Source: Streptomyces sp. WMMB303 (GTDB taxonomy: Bacteria; Actinomycetota; Actinomycetes; Streptomycetales; Streptomycetaceae). Taken from it: DNA of 64,000 nucleotides. Every line of letters starts with the position of its first letter. Positions within the stretch are counted from its first letter, which is position 1. Below the pieces are notes generated by a model. It was not told the DNA's origin. It did no database searches and was given only the letters and a program-made list of their open reading frames with translations. Location: contig NZ_JARKIN010000001.1 in the NCBI RefSeq assembly GCF_029351045.1, forward strand, positions 372,001 to 436,000, in the 5' to 3' direction. The position numbers and the translations under genes were made by a program. Positions 1-9,620 of this stretch are shown here, piece by piece.

Positions 1-805
1 TGCCGCCCTGCTTGGTGAGCGAGACCGAGGGCGCCTCCTTGGTGAGCGTCACCTTGGTCAGCCGTACCGGTTCGGGTCCGCCGGCCGCGGACGCCGTGGG
101 AGGCGCGCTCGGCGCCGCGGCGGGGGCCGGAGCGGCGGGTGCGGAGACCTGTGGTACCTGCGGCGCCCGGACGCCGGGCGGTGCGGGGACGTGCGGCGTC
201 GGAGCGCTGTTCGGGTGCGGCGGGGTACCGGTGCCGGCCGCGGTGGGTGTGCTGCCGGCGGGCGAGTCGTCGACGCTGATGCCGAAGTCGGTGGCCAGTC
301 CGGCCAGCCCGTTCTCGTATCCCTGGCCGACGGCGCGGAACTTCCAGGCGCCCTGCCGGCGGTAGAGCTCCCCGAGCAGGTACGCGGTCTCCCCCGCCGC
401 GTCGGTGGGGTCGAAGCGAGCGATCTCCTGGCCGGACGACGGTCCGCCGACGGTCGCGTCCAGCAGCCGCACGTACAGGCCGGGGACCTGCCCGAAGCTG
501 CCGCCGTCCGCCGAGGCGGCGACGACGATGCGGGTGATGTCCGGTTCGACACTGTTCAGTTCGACGGTCAGTTCGTCGGTGCAGGCGGCGCCTATCGGGT
601 TCTTCCCCTCGTGCCGGACGGCGGAGGAGGAGTGCCGCGGCTGGTTGTAGAAGACGAAGTCGTCGTCGGAGCGGACCTTGCCCTGCTCGGTGAGCAGCAG
701 GGCCGAGACGTCGACGTCCGGCACCAGGGGGCCGGACGACCAGCCGAGTTCGACCCGCACCGCCGTGGCGGGTACGGGGACGTTCGTCCCCTTGCGCATC
801 GTCAT
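1..805 (-). CDS. TerD-family (TerA-like) protein, partial
   Basis: The gene runs off the left edge, so only its N-terminal 268 codons are present. The first 170 residues form a TerD fold: [11 protein letters not shown] start, the VDVSALLL and [10 protein letters not shown] blocks, and an acidic site around [16 protein letters not shown]. TerD domains bind calcium and belong to the tellurite/stress-response group. A Pro/Ala-rich linker follows, and then [22 protein letters not shown] begins what looks like a second TerD domain. This N-TerD/linker/TerD order is the TerA-like arrangement. The ATG at 805 has GGGGAG about 7 bases upstream; a second ATG lies two codons later. The end of the protein and its partners lie outside the window. 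Confidence 0.85.
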   Translation of the reverse strand, partial: MTMRKGTNVPVPATAVRVELGWSSGPLVPDVDVSALLLTEQGKVRSDDDFVFYNQPRHSSSAVRHEGKNPIGAACTDELTVELNSVEPDITRIVVAASADGGSFGQVPGLYVRLLDATVGGPSSGQEIARFDPTDAAGETAYLLGELYRRQGAWKFRAVGQGYENGLAGLATDFGISVDDSPAGSTPTAAGTGTPPHPNSAPTPHVPAPPGVRAPQVPQVSAPAAPAPAAAPSAPPTASAAGGPEPVRLTKVTLTKEAPSVSLTKQGG

Positions 806-1207
806 GGCCACTCCCCCTGGGTTCGGTTCCTGCCTACCGCTCCCCAACCTATTGCACCGCGCCACCGCTGCCGAAGCCCCCTCACCCCGACTCCTGGGAG
901 TCGAACATCTGGCAGGGGCATGGGCGTTCTATGTCCTAGCCGGTGGGCTTATGCTTCTGTCAGCTTCCCCTCCCGCGCGCCCGCAACAGGGACAGGCGGG
1001 AACAAGCCATGCCCCTGTGCCTGATCAGCCGTCATCGTGGTCGGCATGGGGGGTATTCGCCCTGTTCGGGCTCTCCCGCGCGCGCCTCGGGCGCGGCTGC
1101 CTCCGATGGGGCGAAAACCGGCTCCTGCCTGCACCGACAGGGAAGGCGCAGGCGTTCCTTCCGCACCTCTCTAGTGCCGATGCTGATTATGGGCTTAACT
1201 TATGAGT
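806..1207. other. intergenic region without a recognised gene
   Basis: These 400 bases separate the divergent TerD and DUF6643 genes. The part next to the TerD start should hold its promoter. Short reading frames here have no family signature and no convincing ribosome binding site. A tRNA T-loop-like string on the minus strand near 899-910 has no pairing stems. TATGGG at 1186-1191, just before the downstream start, could be a -10 element. Confidence 0.4.
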
Positions 1208-1870
1208 ATGACCTCCCCCCGCAGCTCTTATAGCGGCGGCTACTACGCTGCACCGTCCTACCCCGAGACGCCGATCTACGACAGTCTCGTCGCCGAGCGG
1301 GGCACGCCGCAGATCGCTCCCATCCGGGTGCCGTCGGCCTATGACACGGGAGGCACAGGCAGCGCCCTCGCGGCGCTGCCTCCCGCCCTGCCCTCCGGCC
1401 CCGCAGCACCCCAGCAGCCCGGCCCCCTGCAGTACTCCGCGCCGGCGCCGTCCTACGGCTACCCGTCGGCCGCCGCGCCCCAGCCGCAGATGCCGCAGCC
1501 CGCACCGCAGCAGGCGGCGCCGATGCGCCAGCAGCCGATGCGGCAGGCGCCCGCCGCGCTGCCCCCCGGGGGCGGCGCCGGCCAGGGCGGACCCGTGCCG
1601 TTGCAGCACACTCCGGCACCGCACATCCCGCAGCAGGCCCAGCGCGGCTACGGCTACCCGGGGCCGGGGGGCCCGGCGCAGCCTCAGCAGCCCATGCAGC
1701 AGCAGCCGCAGCCGCAGGTCCAGGTGCAGCAGTACCAGCAGCAGGCGGTGCACAACCAGGCCACGCAGTACATGCGTCCGGTGGCGCCGCGGCCGGCGAC
1801 GCCCCGCCCGATGCCCGGGCAGTACGAGGAGCCCTACGACGGCTACCAGTACCCCGGCCGCGGCTACTGA
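1208..1870 (+). CDS. DUF6643 family Pro/Gln-rich protein
   Basis: This Streptomyces protein has a conserved N-terminus, MTSPRSSYSGGYYAAP followed by PETPIYDSLVAERGTPQIAPIRVP, which I recognise as the DUF6643 signature. About 150 residues of Pro, Gln, Ala and Tyr-rich low-complexity sequence follow, and the protein ends with YDGYQYPGRGY. There is no signal peptide or membrane segment, so it is probably cytoplasmic and largely disordered. Its function is unknown. I chose the second ATG because family members start at MTSPRS; ATG 1202 in the same frame is the alternative. Neither has a good Shine-Dalgarno sequence, so the message may be leaderless. A strong hairpin follows the gene. Confidence 0.8.
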   Translation: MTSPRSSYSGGYYAAPSYPETPIYDSLVAERGTPQIAPIRVPSAYDTGGTGSALAALPPALPSGPAAPQQPGPLQYSAPAPSYGYPSAAAPQPQMPQPAPQQAAPMRQQPMRQAPAALPPGGGAGQGGPVPLQHTPAPHIPQQAQRGYGYPGPGGPAQPQQPMQQQPQPQVQVQQYQQQAVHNQATQYMRPVAPRPATPRPMPGQYEEPYDGYQYPGRGY

Positions 1871-1899
1871 GCGGTCCGCACACCGCACCGGTGCCGCAG

Positions 1900-1934
1900 G
1901 CGTGCACCGCCGTTGGGGAGACGGCGGTGCACGC
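1900..1934. terminator. bidirectional terminator hairpin
   Basis: A perfect 14-bp stem (1900-1913 with 1921-1934) surrounds a 7-base loop. It lies between the convergent DUF6643 and DUF779 genes, where a shared terminator is expected. There is no T tract, as is usual at this GC content. Confidence 0.75.
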
Positions 1935-1949
1935 GGACGGCCACCGGGC

Positions 1950-2369
1950 TCAGTCCTCCAGCAGCCGGGACCTGATCAGGAAGCGCACTCCCTCGGGGGC
2001 TTCCAAGGAGAAGCCGCTCCCCCTGCCCTGGACGGTGTCGACGGTCAGGTGGGTGTGGCTCCAGTAGGCGAATTGGGCGGCGGACATCCAGAACGGCACC
2101 GGGTCCGGCACGCCGTCGATCCACAGCTCGCCCAGGAGGACGTCGGAGTCCCCGGTGCGGAACTCGCCGCGCTCGTAGCACATGGGGCTGCTCCCGTCGC
2201 AGCAGCCGCCGGACTGGTGGAACATCAGCGGTCCGTGCTTGCCGGTCAGTACCCGCAGCAGCTCGGCGGCGGCCGGCGTGACGGCGACCCGCTCGGGCTC
2301 CGCACCCTGCCCGGCCGGAGCACCACCCGCCTCCCGCCCGGCCGGATCGCCCTGTGGCCGGGCCTCCAT
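1950..2369 (-). CDS. DUF779 domain-containing protein
   Basis: This 139-residue protein carries the DUF779 core: an N-terminal VAVTPAAAELLRVLTGKHG helix, the cysteine cluster GGCCDGSSPMCY, and the ending GFSLEAPEGVRFLIRSRLL. DUF779 proteins are small, of unknown mechanism, and in actinobacteria are usually encoded beside an aldehyde dehydrogenase. That is the case here: the ATG overlaps the dehydrogenase stop as ATGA, so translation is coupled. The longer upstream frame lies inside the dehydrogenase gene and is not used. The three clustered cysteines suggest metal or redox chemistry, but this is only an inference. Confidence 0.87.
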   Translation of the reverse strand: MEARPQGDPAGREAGGAPAGQGAEPERVAVTPAAAELLRVLTGKHGPLMFHQSGGCCDGSSPMCYERGEFRTGDSDVLLGELWIDGVPDPVPFWMSAAQFAYWSHTHLTVDTVQGRGSGFSLEAPEGVRFLIRSRLLED

Positions 2370-3892
2370 CAGAACAGTCCCATCTTCTGCGGCGCGTAGC
2401 TGACCAGCAGATTCTTCGTCTGCTGGTAGTGGTCGAGCATCATCTGGTGGTTCTCCCGGCCGATACCCGACTGCTTGTAGCCGCCGAACGCGGCGTGCGC
2501 CGGATAGGCGTGGTAGCAGTTCGTCCACACCCGTCCGGCCTGGATGGCACGGCCCGCCCGGTAGGCGCGGGCGCCGTCGCGTGTCCAGACCCCGGCGCCG
2601 AGCCCGTAGAGGGTGTCATTGGCGATCCGCACGGCATCGTCGAAGTCCTCGAACGCGGTCACCGAGACCACGGGTCCGAAGATCTCCTCCTGGAATACGC
2701 GCATGCCGTTGCCGCCCTCCAGGACGGTGGGCCGCACGTAGTAGCCGCCCTCCAGCTCGCCGCCCAGTTCGGCGCGGGCCCCGCCGGTGAGCACCCTCGC
2801 ACCCTCCTGCTGCCCGATGTCGAGATAGGAGAGGATCTTCTCCAGCTGGTCGTTGGACGCCTGGGCGCCCACCATGGTGTCGGTGTCCAGCGGATGGCCC
2901 TGCACGATCGCCTCGGTGCGCGCGACACCGGCGTCCAGGAAGTCGCGGTAGTGGCCGCGCTGGATGAGCGCGCGCGAGGGGCAGGTGCACACCTCGCCCT
3001 GGTTGAGGGCGAACATGGTGAAGCCCTCGAGGGCCTTGTCGAGGAAGTCGTCGTCCGCGGCCGAGACGTCGTCGAAGAAGACGTTGGGGCTCTTGCCGCC
3101 CAGCTCCAGGGTCACGGGCTTGAGGTTCTCGGAGGCGTACTGCATGATCAGCCGACCCGTGGTCGTCTCCCCGGTGAAGGCCACCTTGGCGACCCGGGCG
3201 CTGGCGGCCAGCGGTTTGCCCGCCTCCGCACCGAAGCCGTTGACGATGTTGACGACTCCCGGCGGCAGCAGGTCGGCCACCAGGCTCATCCAGTAGTGGA
3301 TGGAGGCCGGGGTCTGCTCGGCGGGCTTGAGCACGACCGCGTTGCCCGCGGCCAGCGCGGGGGCCAGCTTCCACGCGGCCATCAGGATGGGGAAGTTCCA
3401 CGGGATGATCTGCGCGACCACGCCCAGCGGTTCGTGGAAGTGGTAGGCGACGGTGTCCTCGTCGATCTGCGAGAGCGAGCCCTCCTGGGAGCGGATCGCG
3501 GCGGCGAAGTACCGGAAGTGGTCGATGGCCAGCGGGATGTCGGCGGCCAGCGCCTCCCGGATCGGCTTGCCGTTCTCCCAGCTCTCGGCGATGGCCAGTT
3601 CCTCCAGATGCGCCTCCATCCGCTGCGCGATCTGGTTGAGGAGCTGCGCGCGCTCGGCGGGCGGCGTACGGCCCCAGGCAGGTGCCGCCGCGTGCGCTGC
3701 GTCGATGGCCCGTTCGACGTCCTCGGCGGTACCGCGGGCGATCTCGGTGAAGGCGGCGCCCGTCACAGGAGTGGGGTTCTCGAAGTATCCGCCCTGCTTC
3801 GGAGCGACGTAGCTGCCACCGATCCAGTGGTCGTAGCGCGGCTGGTAGCTCATCAGCGCGCCGTCGGTTCCCGGTGCGGCGTAGCGGCTCAT
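2369..3892 (-). CDS. AldB/ExaC-type aldehyde dehydrogenase
   Basis: This 507-residue NAD(P)-dependent enzyme oxidises an aldehyde, probably acetaldehyde or a similar short-chain substrate, to the acid. The catalytic cysteine is Cys302 in [11 protein letters not shown], the form found in AldB/ExaC/AcoD enzymes. The general base is Glu263 in TLELGGKSP, and the cofactor motif is [18 protein letters not shown]. The length is normal for the family. ATG 3892 has GGGAGG about 7 bases upstream. The gene is followed directly by DUF779 (ATGA overlap) and preceded on the same strand by a GAF-domain regulator, the usual arrangement for aldehyde- or alcohol-responsive loci. Three ACGTTGCG boxes lie 80-125 bases upstream. 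Confidence 0.95.
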   Translation of the reverse strand: MSRYAAPGTDGALMSYQPRYDHWIGGSYVAPKQGGYFENPTPVTGAAFTEIARGTAEDVERAIDAAHAAAPAWGRTPPAERAQLLNQIAQRMEAHLEELAIAESWENGKPIREALAADIPLAIDHFRYFAAAIRSQEGSLSQIDEDTVAYHFHEPLGVVAQIIPWNFPILMAAWKLAPALAAGNAVVLKPAEQTPASIHYWMSLVADLLPPGVVNIVNGFGAEAGKPLAASARVAKVAFTGETTTGRLIMQYASENLKPVTLELGGKSPNVFFDDVSAADDDFLDKALEGFTMFALNQGEVCTCPSRALIQRGHYRDFLDAGVARTEAIVQGHPLDTDTMVGAQASNDQLEKILSYLDIGQQEGARVLTGGARAELGGELEGGYYVRPTVLEGGNGMRVFQEEIFGPVVSVTAFEDFDDAVRIANDTLYGLGAGVWTRDGARAYRAGRAIQAGRVWTNCYHAYPAHAAFGGYKQSGIGRENHQMMLDHYQQTKNLLVSYAPQKMGLF

Positions 3893-3970
3893 GCTCTGCC
3901 TCCCTGTGCTCGGCGCACACGGCGTCCTGGCGTGTACGCAGGCGTCCTCGGCCCGCCCGGCGGTGGACGG

Positions 3971-4015
3971 ACGTTGCGGGGAGGCTAGCCGCGGCGACGT
4001 TGCGGATACGTTGCG
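3971..4015. promoter_or_regulatory. triple ACGTTGCG box upstream of aldehyde dehydrogenase
   Basis: The octamer ACGTTGCG occurs at 3971-3978, 3997-4004 and 4008-4015, all in the same orientation. The last two overlap the 3' end of the GAF regulator gene. They lie 79-123 bases upstream of the aldehyde dehydrogenase start, a position suited to activator binding. The GAF regulator next door is the obvious candidate to bind them. Confidence 0.45.
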
Positions 4016-5331
4016 TGCCTGCTCCCGGCGCCGCCCGGCGTGGGACCGGGCGGCCGCAGCCCGTAGACGGCCCGCAGCTCCCGCACCCGTGCCGCGGTGC
4101 CCGGCGTGGGACGTGCGGTGTGCAGGGCCTCCCACATCTCCAGGTCCTCCTCCCCGGCCGCGGTGCACAGCCAGCGCTCCAGCAGCCGCGGTTCGGGACG
4201 GGTGAGCAGCCGGCGGCGCAGCCGCTGTTCCAGCAGCCTGCGCAGCCGCAGCACTCCGGGCGCCGACGAGCCCGGCAGCAGCGGGCCGCTGCAGGCGTCC
4301 AGGGCCGCACCGGGGTCGTCAGCGGCGAGCGCGTCGACGACCGCGTCGTAGTCGGTGTGCGGGCGTTCCCGGAGCCGGTAGGGGCGCGAGTCCAGCAGCG
4401 GGCCCAGCAGGTGCCGCAGCCGGGAGAGTTCGGCGCGCAGCGTGACCGGATGCACGTCCCGCTCCCCGTACAGTTCGCGGGCCAGTTCCTCGCCCGTCAG
4501 CCCGTCGGGATGCGCGGCCAGCAGCAGCACGATCTCGCTGTGCCGCCGCCCCAGTCGCAGCGGCCGGCCGCAGGCGCGGGTCTTGGGGGTGTGCAGCAGC
4601 GCCTCGTCCCGGCCGAGGACGGTGAGTGAGCAGACGTCCGGCGGCAGCAGGGGGCCGCTCGCACGGGGAGCCGCTTCCGGACCTGCCAGGCACCCTTCGG
4701 CCGCGCGGGCCGTGGCCTGGACCAGGGCGAGGCTGTGCGGTGACGCGAGGTGGTCGCCGCCGGTCAGATCGACGGCCCCGATGACCCGCCCGGTGCGCGG
4801 ATCGTGCACCGGCGCGGCGGCACAGGTCCAGGACTGCACCGGGCGGCAGTAGTGCTCGGCGCCGAAGATCTGGACGGCGTGGTCGACCGCGAGGGCGGTG
4901 CCGGGCGCGTTGGTGCCGCCGGCGCGCTCGGACCACCGGGCACCGGGGACGAAGTTCATCCGCTCGGCGCGGCGCAGCACCTGCCGGTGGCCCTCCACCC
5001 AGAGCATCGTGCCCTGCTCGTCGCAGACGGAGAGCAGATGGGCCCCGTCCTCGGCGATGGTGCCCAGCAGCTCACGGAAGAGCGGCATGGCGCGGGCCAG
5101 CGGATGGGCCTCCCGGCGCCGGGCCAGTCCGGCGTCGTCCATCTCGACACCCGCCATGCTCTCGGGAGCCAGCCGCGCCCCGGCACAGCGGCGCCAGGAG
5201 GCGGCCACCACGTCGCGGACGGGCGCGGCGACGGTGCCGCCGGTCAGGAAGCGTTCGTGGGCCCGGCGCAACTGCCCGGCCCGCTGGGCCGCGTCGGCAC
5301 CGGCCTCGAGTGCCAGCCATGGATTGCGCAC
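3985..5331 (-). CDS. GAF-domain transcriptional regulator of the aldehyde dehydrogenase
   Basis: The 448-residue protein has an N-terminal helical segment ([27 protein letters not shown]), then a GAF-like sensor domain of about residues 80-200 ([42 protein letters not shown]). A C-terminal winged-helix-like region follows ([37 protein letters not shown]). It resembles the AcoR/ExaE-like activators found beside aldehyde dehydrogenases in actinobacteria, but has no sigma-54 AAA module. The start is GTG 5331. Homologs begin near this point ([10 protein letters not shown]), though the ribosome binding site is weak. A strong terminator hairpin separates it from the encapsulin genes upstream, so it is probably its own transcription unit. 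Confidence 0.85.
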   Translation of the reverse strand: MRNPWLALEAGADAAQRAGQLRRAHERFLTGGTVAAPVRDVVAASWRRCAGARLAPESMAGVEMDDAGLARRREAHPLARAMPLFRELLGTIAEDGAHLLSVCDEQGTMLWVEGHRQVLRRAERMNFVPGARWSERAGGTNAPGTALAVDHAVQIFGAEHYCRPVQSWTCAAAPVHDPRTGRVIGAVDLTGGDHLASPHSLALVQATARAAEGCLAGPEAAPRASGPLLPPDVCSLTVLGRDEALLHTPKTRACGRPLRLGRRHSEIVLLLAAHPDGLTGEELARELYGERDVHPVTLRAELSRLRHLLGPLLDSRPYRLRERPHTDYDAVVDALAADDPGAALDACSGPLLPGSSAPGVLRLRRLLEQRLRRRLLTRPEPRLLERWLCTAAGEEDLEMWEALHTARPTPGTAARVRELRAVYGLRPPGPTPGGAGSRHATYPQRRRG

Positions 5332-5391
5332 CCCGTCATCGTGCAGCGGGTCGGGGCCGCAGACAACGGCTGCGGCGCACTCCGTCCGGCG

Positions 5392-5424
5392 GGGCCGCCG
5401 GCCGGCTGATCCGGCCGGCGGCCC
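5392..5424. terminator. strong hairpin downstream of the encapsulin pair
   Basis: A perfect 14-bp GC stem (5392-5405 with 5411-5424) surrounds the loop CTGAT. It starts 17 bases after the stop of the first-position encapsulin gene and precedes the GAF regulator gene. It should therefore terminate encapsulin transcription and isolate the two units. Confidence 0.75.
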
Positions 5425-5440
5425 GCGCCTCCCGGTACGG

Positions 5441-6829
5441 TCAGACCTCGATGTCCTCCAGGATGCCGAGCGCGTCGGGCACCAGGACGGCGGCCGAGAA
5501 GTAGGCGCTCACCAGGTAGGAGACCAACGCGCGCTCGTCGATGCCCATGAAGCGCACGTTCAAGGAGGGTTCGATCTCGTCCGGGAGCCCGGTCTGGTGC
5601 AGCCCGATGACGCCCTGGTCCTCCGCCCCGGTGCGCATGGCCAGCACCGAGGTGGTGCCGTCCGGCCGGATCGGGATCTTGTCGCAGGGCAGCAGGGGGA
5701 TCCCCCGCCAGGCGTGTGCCGTGGTGCCCTCGACCTGGACCCGCTCGGGGTAGATGCCGCGGCTGCTGCACTCCCGGCCGACAGCGGCGATGGCGCGTGG
5801 ATGCGCCAGCAGATACCGGGTCTTGCGGCGGCGTGAGATCAGCTCGTCCAGATCCTCCGGCGTGGGGGCGCCGGTGCGGGAGCGGATGCGCTGGGTCAGG
5901 TCGGCGTTGTGCAGCAGTCCGAACTCGCGGCTGTTGACCAACTCGTGCTCCTGGCGCTCGCGCAGCGCCTGGACGGTGAGCCGCAACTGCTCCTGCACCT
6001 GGTTCATCGGGTCGTTGTAGAGGTCGGCGACCCGGCTGTGGACCCTGAGCACCGTCTGGGCGACGGCCAGCTCGTACTGGCGCGGGTTCAGCTCGTAGTC
6101 GACGAACGTGCCCGGCAGCGGAACCTCGCCGAGGTGGCCGGAGGCCAGGGCGATGTCGGCCTCGCCGCGCCGGTTCTGCGCGGGCAGGGTGCGGGCGAGG
6201 ACGGTGTCGAGGTGGTGGCGCAGCGGCGGGGAGGCGTCGGCGGTCTGCCGGAACGTCTCTCGGGGCAGCGCCAGCACGGTGCAGCGCGTGGTGGCGCGCA
6301 GGGTCTGCTGCCAGTTGCCGGGGTCCGGGGTGAGGATCTGGTCGCCGGCGTGGTCGCCGTCGGCGATGACACCGAGTTCGATCTCGTCGTCGTACTGGCC
6401 CGCGGCCTCCTTGACGACCCGGCCGTGCGCGATCAGCAGCAGTTCGTCTGCGGGTTCGCCGCGGACGGCCAGTGCGTCGCCGGGCTCGTACTCGCGCTGG
6501 ACGAAGCCGTCGGCCAGGGCACGCAGGGCTGCTTCGTCCGCCAGGCCGCGCAGCAGCGGGATCTCCCGCAGTTCGGCGGGGATGACTTCGACTTCGGCGC
6601 CGGTGGAGACGAACTCGATCCGGCCGTCGCCCAGGGTGTGGGTGAGCCGCCGGTTGACGCGGAAGGTGCCGCCGGTGGTCTCCGTCCAGGGCAGGATGCG
6701 CAGCAGCCAGCGCGGGGAGATCCCCTGCATCTGGGGCGGTGTCTTGGTCGTGGTGGTGAGCTTGCGTGCGGCCGCCGTGGAGAGGCTGGCGGCGCGGTCC
6801 TGCCGCTGTTCTTCAGGATGAGTGGTCAT
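5441..6829 (-). CDS. family 2B encapsulin shell protein (paralog 1)
   Basis: This 462-residue protein assembles a protein nanocompartment. The shell (HK97-like) parts are the N-terminus ([41 protein letters not shown]) and the C-terminal half, which ends [26 protein letters not shown]. Between them, about residues 90-200, sits a cyclic-nucleotide-binding-like domain ([32 protein letters not shown]), which defines family 2B. Segments such as [21 protein letters not shown] are nearly identical to the paralog upstream. It is the downstream gene of the pair, 108 bases after the other. The ATG at 6829 has only a weak Shine-Dalgarno sequence. No terpene cyclase, prenyltransferase or other usual cargo gene is adjacent. 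Confidence 0.93.
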   Translation of the reverse strand: MTTHPEEQRQDRAASLSTAAARKLTTTTKTPPQMQGISPRWLLRILPWTETTGGTFRVNRRLTHTLGDGRIEFVSTGAEVEVIPAELREIPLLRGLADEAALRALADGFVQREYEPGDALAVRGEPADELLLIAHGRVVKEAAGQYDDEIELGVIADGDHAGDQILTPDPGNWQQTLRATTRCTVLALPRETFRQTADASPPLRHHLDTVLARTLPAQNRRGEADIALASGHLGEVPLPGTFVDYELNPRQYELAVAQTVLRVHSRVADLYNDPMNQVQEQLRLTVQALRERQEHELVNSREFGLLHNADLTQRIRSRTGAPTPEDLDELISRRRKTRYLLAHPRAIAAVGRECSSRGIYPERVQVEGTTAHAWRGIPLLPCDKIPIRPDGTTSVLAMRTGAEDQGVIGLHQTGLPDEIEPSLNVRFMGIDERALVSYLVSAYFSAAVLVPDALGILEDIEV

Positions 6830-6911
6830 GTATGCCCGGTTTCCTGGTCTTTCCGACTGCCTGCTTTTCTGATGACGCTCTGCCGGTCACCGCCGAGGGC
6901 GGCTCTGCGGG

Positions 6912-6930
6912 CCGGGGACCGATGCCCCGG
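6912..6930. terminator. hairpin between the encapsulin genes
   Basis: CCGGGG (6912-6917) pairs with CCCCGG (6925-6930) around a 7-base loop, just after the stop of the upstream encapsulin gene. It is too short to be a sure terminator. It could attenuate transcription or stabilise the upstream message and so set the ratio of the two shell proteins. Confidence 0.35.
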
Positions 6931-6937
6931 ACACGGG

Positions 6938-8350
6938 TCAGTGGCCGATCTCGACGTCCTCGAGGATTCCGAGCGCGTCGGGCACCAGGACGGCGGCGGA
7001 GTAGTAGGCGCTCACCAGATAGGACATGACGGCCTTTTCGTTGATCCCCATGAAGCGGACCGAGAGGCCGGGGCTGTACTCGTCGGGAATTCCGGTCTGG
7101 TGGAGTCCGATCACTCCCTGGGCCTTCTCGCCGGTGCGCATCGCCAGGACGGAGGTGCTGCCCTGTGGGGTGACCGGAATCTTGTTGCAGGGCAGGAGGG
7201 GCACGCCGCGCCAGGCGGGCACCGACTGCCCCCCGTGGTCGACGGACTGCGGGTAGAGCCCGCGCCTGCTGCACTCCCGGCCGATCGCGGCGATCGCCTT
7301 GGGGTGGGCCAGGATGACGCTGGGGTCCTTCCACACGGTGGCCAGCAGCTCGTCCAGGTCGTCGGGGGTGGGCGGGCCCGAGCGGGTGTGGACGCGCTGC
7401 CGCGTCCCGGCGTTGTGCAGCAGGCCGATCTCGCGGTTGTTGACCAGTTCGTGCTCCTGGCGCTCGCGCAGCGCCTCGATGGTGAGCCGGAGCTGCTCCT
7501 CGAGCTGGTTCATGGGGTGGTTGTACAGGTCGGCGACCCTGGTGTGGACGCGCAGCACAGTCTGGGCGACTTCCAGTTCGTATTCGCGCGGGCTCAGCTC
7601 GTAGTCGACGAAGGTGCCCGGCAGCGGCGCCTCCCCCACGTGCCCGGACGCCAGCTCGATCGCGGACTCGCCGTTCTCGGTGCGCCGGGAGGGGCGGAGG
7701 GCGTCGGCGGATGCCAGGTGGGAGCGGAGCGAGTCGGCACCGGCCAGTACGGTGTCGAAGGCGCTGCGCTCCAGAGTCAGGACGGTGCCGCTGGTGAGCG
7801 CGGTCAGGGTGCGGTCCCAGGTGCCCGTCTCGCCGGCCAGCAGATGGTCGCCGACGAAGTCGCCGTCCGCGAGCACGCCCTGGGTGACGTCCTCGTCGTA
7901 CCGGCCCCGGACCGACTCGCGCAGTTTGCCGTGCGCGATCAGCACCAGCCGGTCGGCGGGCCGGCCCTCCTCCACGATCACCTCGCCGGGACGGAAGTCA
8001 CGCTGCTCGCACCGGTCGGCGAGGGCTTCGAGCACCGCGTGGTCGTCGTAGCCGCGCAGCAGCGGGAGCTCGGTGAGCTCCAACGGGATGACCCGGACCT
8101 CGGCGCCGGTGGAGACGAACTCCACCCGGCCGTCGCCCAGGGTGTGGGTCAGCCGCCGGTTCACCCGGAAGGTGCCGCCCGTCACCTGCACCCACGGCAG
8201 GGCCCGCAGCAGCCACCTGGAGGTGATCCCCTGCATCTGCGGGGGCGTCTTCGTGGTGGTCGCGAGATTCCGTGCCGCTTCCGTGGCGAGACTCTGCTGC
8301 GCCTGGTCCGCACTCCCGTTTCCGGAATTCCGCTCCGCCGCAGTCGTCAT
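6938..8350 (-). CDS. family 2B encapsulin shell protein (paralog 2)
   Basis: This is the first gene of the encapsulin pair, 470 residues. It has the same order as its neighbour: shell N-terminus ([20 protein letters not shown]), cNMP-binding-like insertion ([32 protein letters not shown]), then the shell body and the ending [25 protein letters not shown]. The insertions differ much more between the paralogs than the shell segments. This fits two subunits that co-assemble but present different surface domains. I start it at ATG 8350 (MTTAAERN), matching the MTTHPEE start of the paralog; ATG 8383 in frame is the alternative. Upstream are 20-bp-spaced GATGCGCA repeats and a divergent Rv1733c-like gene. 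Confidence 0.92.
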   Translation of the reverse strand: MTTAAERNSGNGSADQAQQSLATEAARNLATTTKTPPQMQGITSRWLLRALPWVQVTGGTFRVNRRLTHTLGDGRVEFVSTGAEVRVIPLELTELPLLRGYDDHAVLEALADRCEQRDFRPGEVIVEEGRPADRLVLIAHGKLRESVRGRYDEDVTQGVLADGDFVGDHLLAGETGTWDRTLTALTSGTVLTLERSAFDTVLAGADSLRSHLASADALRPSRRTENGESAIELASGHVGEAPLPGTFVDYELSPREYELEVAQTVLRVHTRVADLYNHPMNQLEEQLRLTIEALRERQEHELVNNREIGLLHNAGTRQRVHTRSGPPTPDDLDELLATVWKDPSVILAHPKAIAAIGRECSRRGLYPQSVDHGGQSVPAWRGVPLLPCNKIPVTPQGSTSVLAMRTGEKAQGVIGLHQTGIPDEYSPGLSVRFMGINEKAVMSYLVSAYYSAAVLVPDALGILEDVEIGH

Positions 8351-8370
8351 CCGACACCGCCAATCTTTGT

Positions 8371-8398
8371 GATGCGCAGTCATATGGCTTGATGCGCA
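8371..8398. promoter_or_regulatory. direct repeat GATGCGCA with 20-bp spacing
   Basis: GATGCGCA occurs at 8371-8378 and again at 8391-8398, two helical turns apart, 21-48 bases upstream of the preferred encapsulin start. This is the expected geometry for a dimeric regulator binding one DNA face in the encapsulin promoter. No regulator is identified. Confidence 0.4.
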
Positions 8399-8836
8399 AC
8401 GAAGTTAAGTGGGCCGCACGGGAAGCGGCAATCGCCCGAAAGAGATGGGCACGCCCCGAATGCCCGCGCGATTCACGGGTAAGATCACCAATTTTTCCTA
8501 CCGAGCGTCACGACTCACCCGGTGATCTCACCGCGTGTGACACCCTCGCCGCCCCGCGCCCCTTCCCGCCCTCCGGCCCGAGCAGATGTGCGGAAGATGC
8601 GGGCGTACACAAGTCCGAACCGCGCCCGGTGTCCGGCACCGGAACGGCACTCAGTAAACTCTGCGGATCACGAGGGGACAGCCGCGAGCAAGCCCGAGGA
8701 CGGAGAGGGGACCGACGGACCCGAAGAACCGGCAGCCGGTCGTACGGCAGTCGGTGAGCTGTACGGCCCGGGGCTCGACGCCTCCTCTCGTGCGGGCACC
8801 GCGCCCGGTGGACGAACGGCGAGAGGGGGTGCAGCG
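8399..8836. other. long divergent intergenic region
   Basis: About 440 bases separate the encapsulin operon and the Rv1733c-like gene. The left part is unusually AT-rich for this genome (around 8480-8510, ACCAATTTTTCC) and probably holds divergent promoters. An open frame extends upstream of the Rv1733c-like start, but its sequence is low-complexity and no start has a better ribosome binding site than GTG 8837. Confidence 0.4.
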
Positions 8837-9439
8837 GTGCGCACTGTCGCCGGTCTGTGGCGCTGGCGGAGGAACCCGCTGTGCCGGCGCACCGACCGCC
8901 GGGAGGCGTGGCTGACCCTGTGCGCCGTGCTGCTGATCGCTCTCGCCGCACCATTGGCGGGGTGGGCTGCCGCCGAGAGGGCCCACGCGGCACTGCTGCG
9001 CACGGCACACGAGCAGCAGCACCAGCGGTCGCGGATCCCGGCGACGGTCCAGCACGTGACGGTCCTTCCGCCGCTGGACTCCGAGACCGAGACCGGCGCC
9101 GGGGCGCAGAACCGCCATCGGATCACGGCGCGGTGGGAGGGGCCGGACGGCGCCCCGCACACCGGCGTCGTCGTCCTCCGCCACCGCGTGGAGCCCGGCG
9201 CCCGCTTCCCGGTGTGGACGGACGCGCACGGGCGTCTGACCTCCCGTCCGATGAGCGCGCGCAGGGCCCGCTCCTACTCGCTGCTGGCCGGGCTGGCCAT
9301 CGGCGCGCTCACCGCCGGAGGGCTGGAGGTCGCCAGGCGGGTGACCGTACGGTTGCTGCTGCGGCGCCGCTACGCGCGCTGGGACGAGGAGTGGGTGCGC
9401 ATCGGTCCCGACTGGGGCCGCACCGGAACCAGCACCTGA
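8837..9439 (+). CDS. Rv1733c-like two-span membrane protein
   Basis: This 200-residue protein starts [24 protein letters not shown], the basic cytoplasmic leader of the Rv1733c family. A membrane span ([20 protein letters not shown]) follows, then an extracytoplasmic domain of about 100 residues ([42 protein letters not shown]), and a second span ([20 protein letters not shown]) with a basic tail. In mycobacteria Rv1733c is a dormancy antigen of unknown biochemical role. GTG 8837 has AGAGGGGG 7-8 bases upstream; the longer open frame starting at 8522 is less likely. It lies 180 bases before the beta-helix AAA gene on the same strand. Confidence 0.75.
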   Translation: MRTVAGLWRWRRNPLCRRTDRREAWLTLCAVLLIALAAPLAGWAAAERAHAALLRTAHEQQHQRSRIPATVQHVTVLPPLDSETETGAGAQNRHRITARWEGPDGAPHTGVVVLRHRVEPGARFPVWTDAHGRLTSRPMSARRARSYSLLAGLAIGALTAGGLEVARRVTVRLLLRRRYARWDEEWVRIGPDWGRTGTST

Positions 9440-9620
9440 CAGCCGCCCCTTCCGGGATGTCCGTTCCGAACGGGTGTCCGCGCCGGTCGCTCGGTCGGAC
9501 CGTCACCGCAGAGCACCAGCGCACGCTACGGTGGTGCGGCCGGCCCGGACAGCGCACGCAGCGCTCCGCGCGACCGGCGCAACGCATCTCCGCACGCACG
9601 AGGTTGGGGCACAGCACTCC

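Noticed and set aside
895..915. tRNA T-loop-like string on the minus strand (GTTCGACTCC)
   Set aside because: The flanking bases do not pair into a T stem, and no anticodon or acceptor stem can be built around it.
2354..3988. 544-residue open frame on the plus strand opposite the aldehyde dehydrogenase
   Set aside because: It mirrors a gene with clear catalytic motifs and is a GC-driven shadow.
5909..8392. 827-residue open frame on the plus strand across both encapsulin genes
   Set aside because: It is antisense to two well-supported genes and has no domain signature. Long antisense frames are expected at this GC content.
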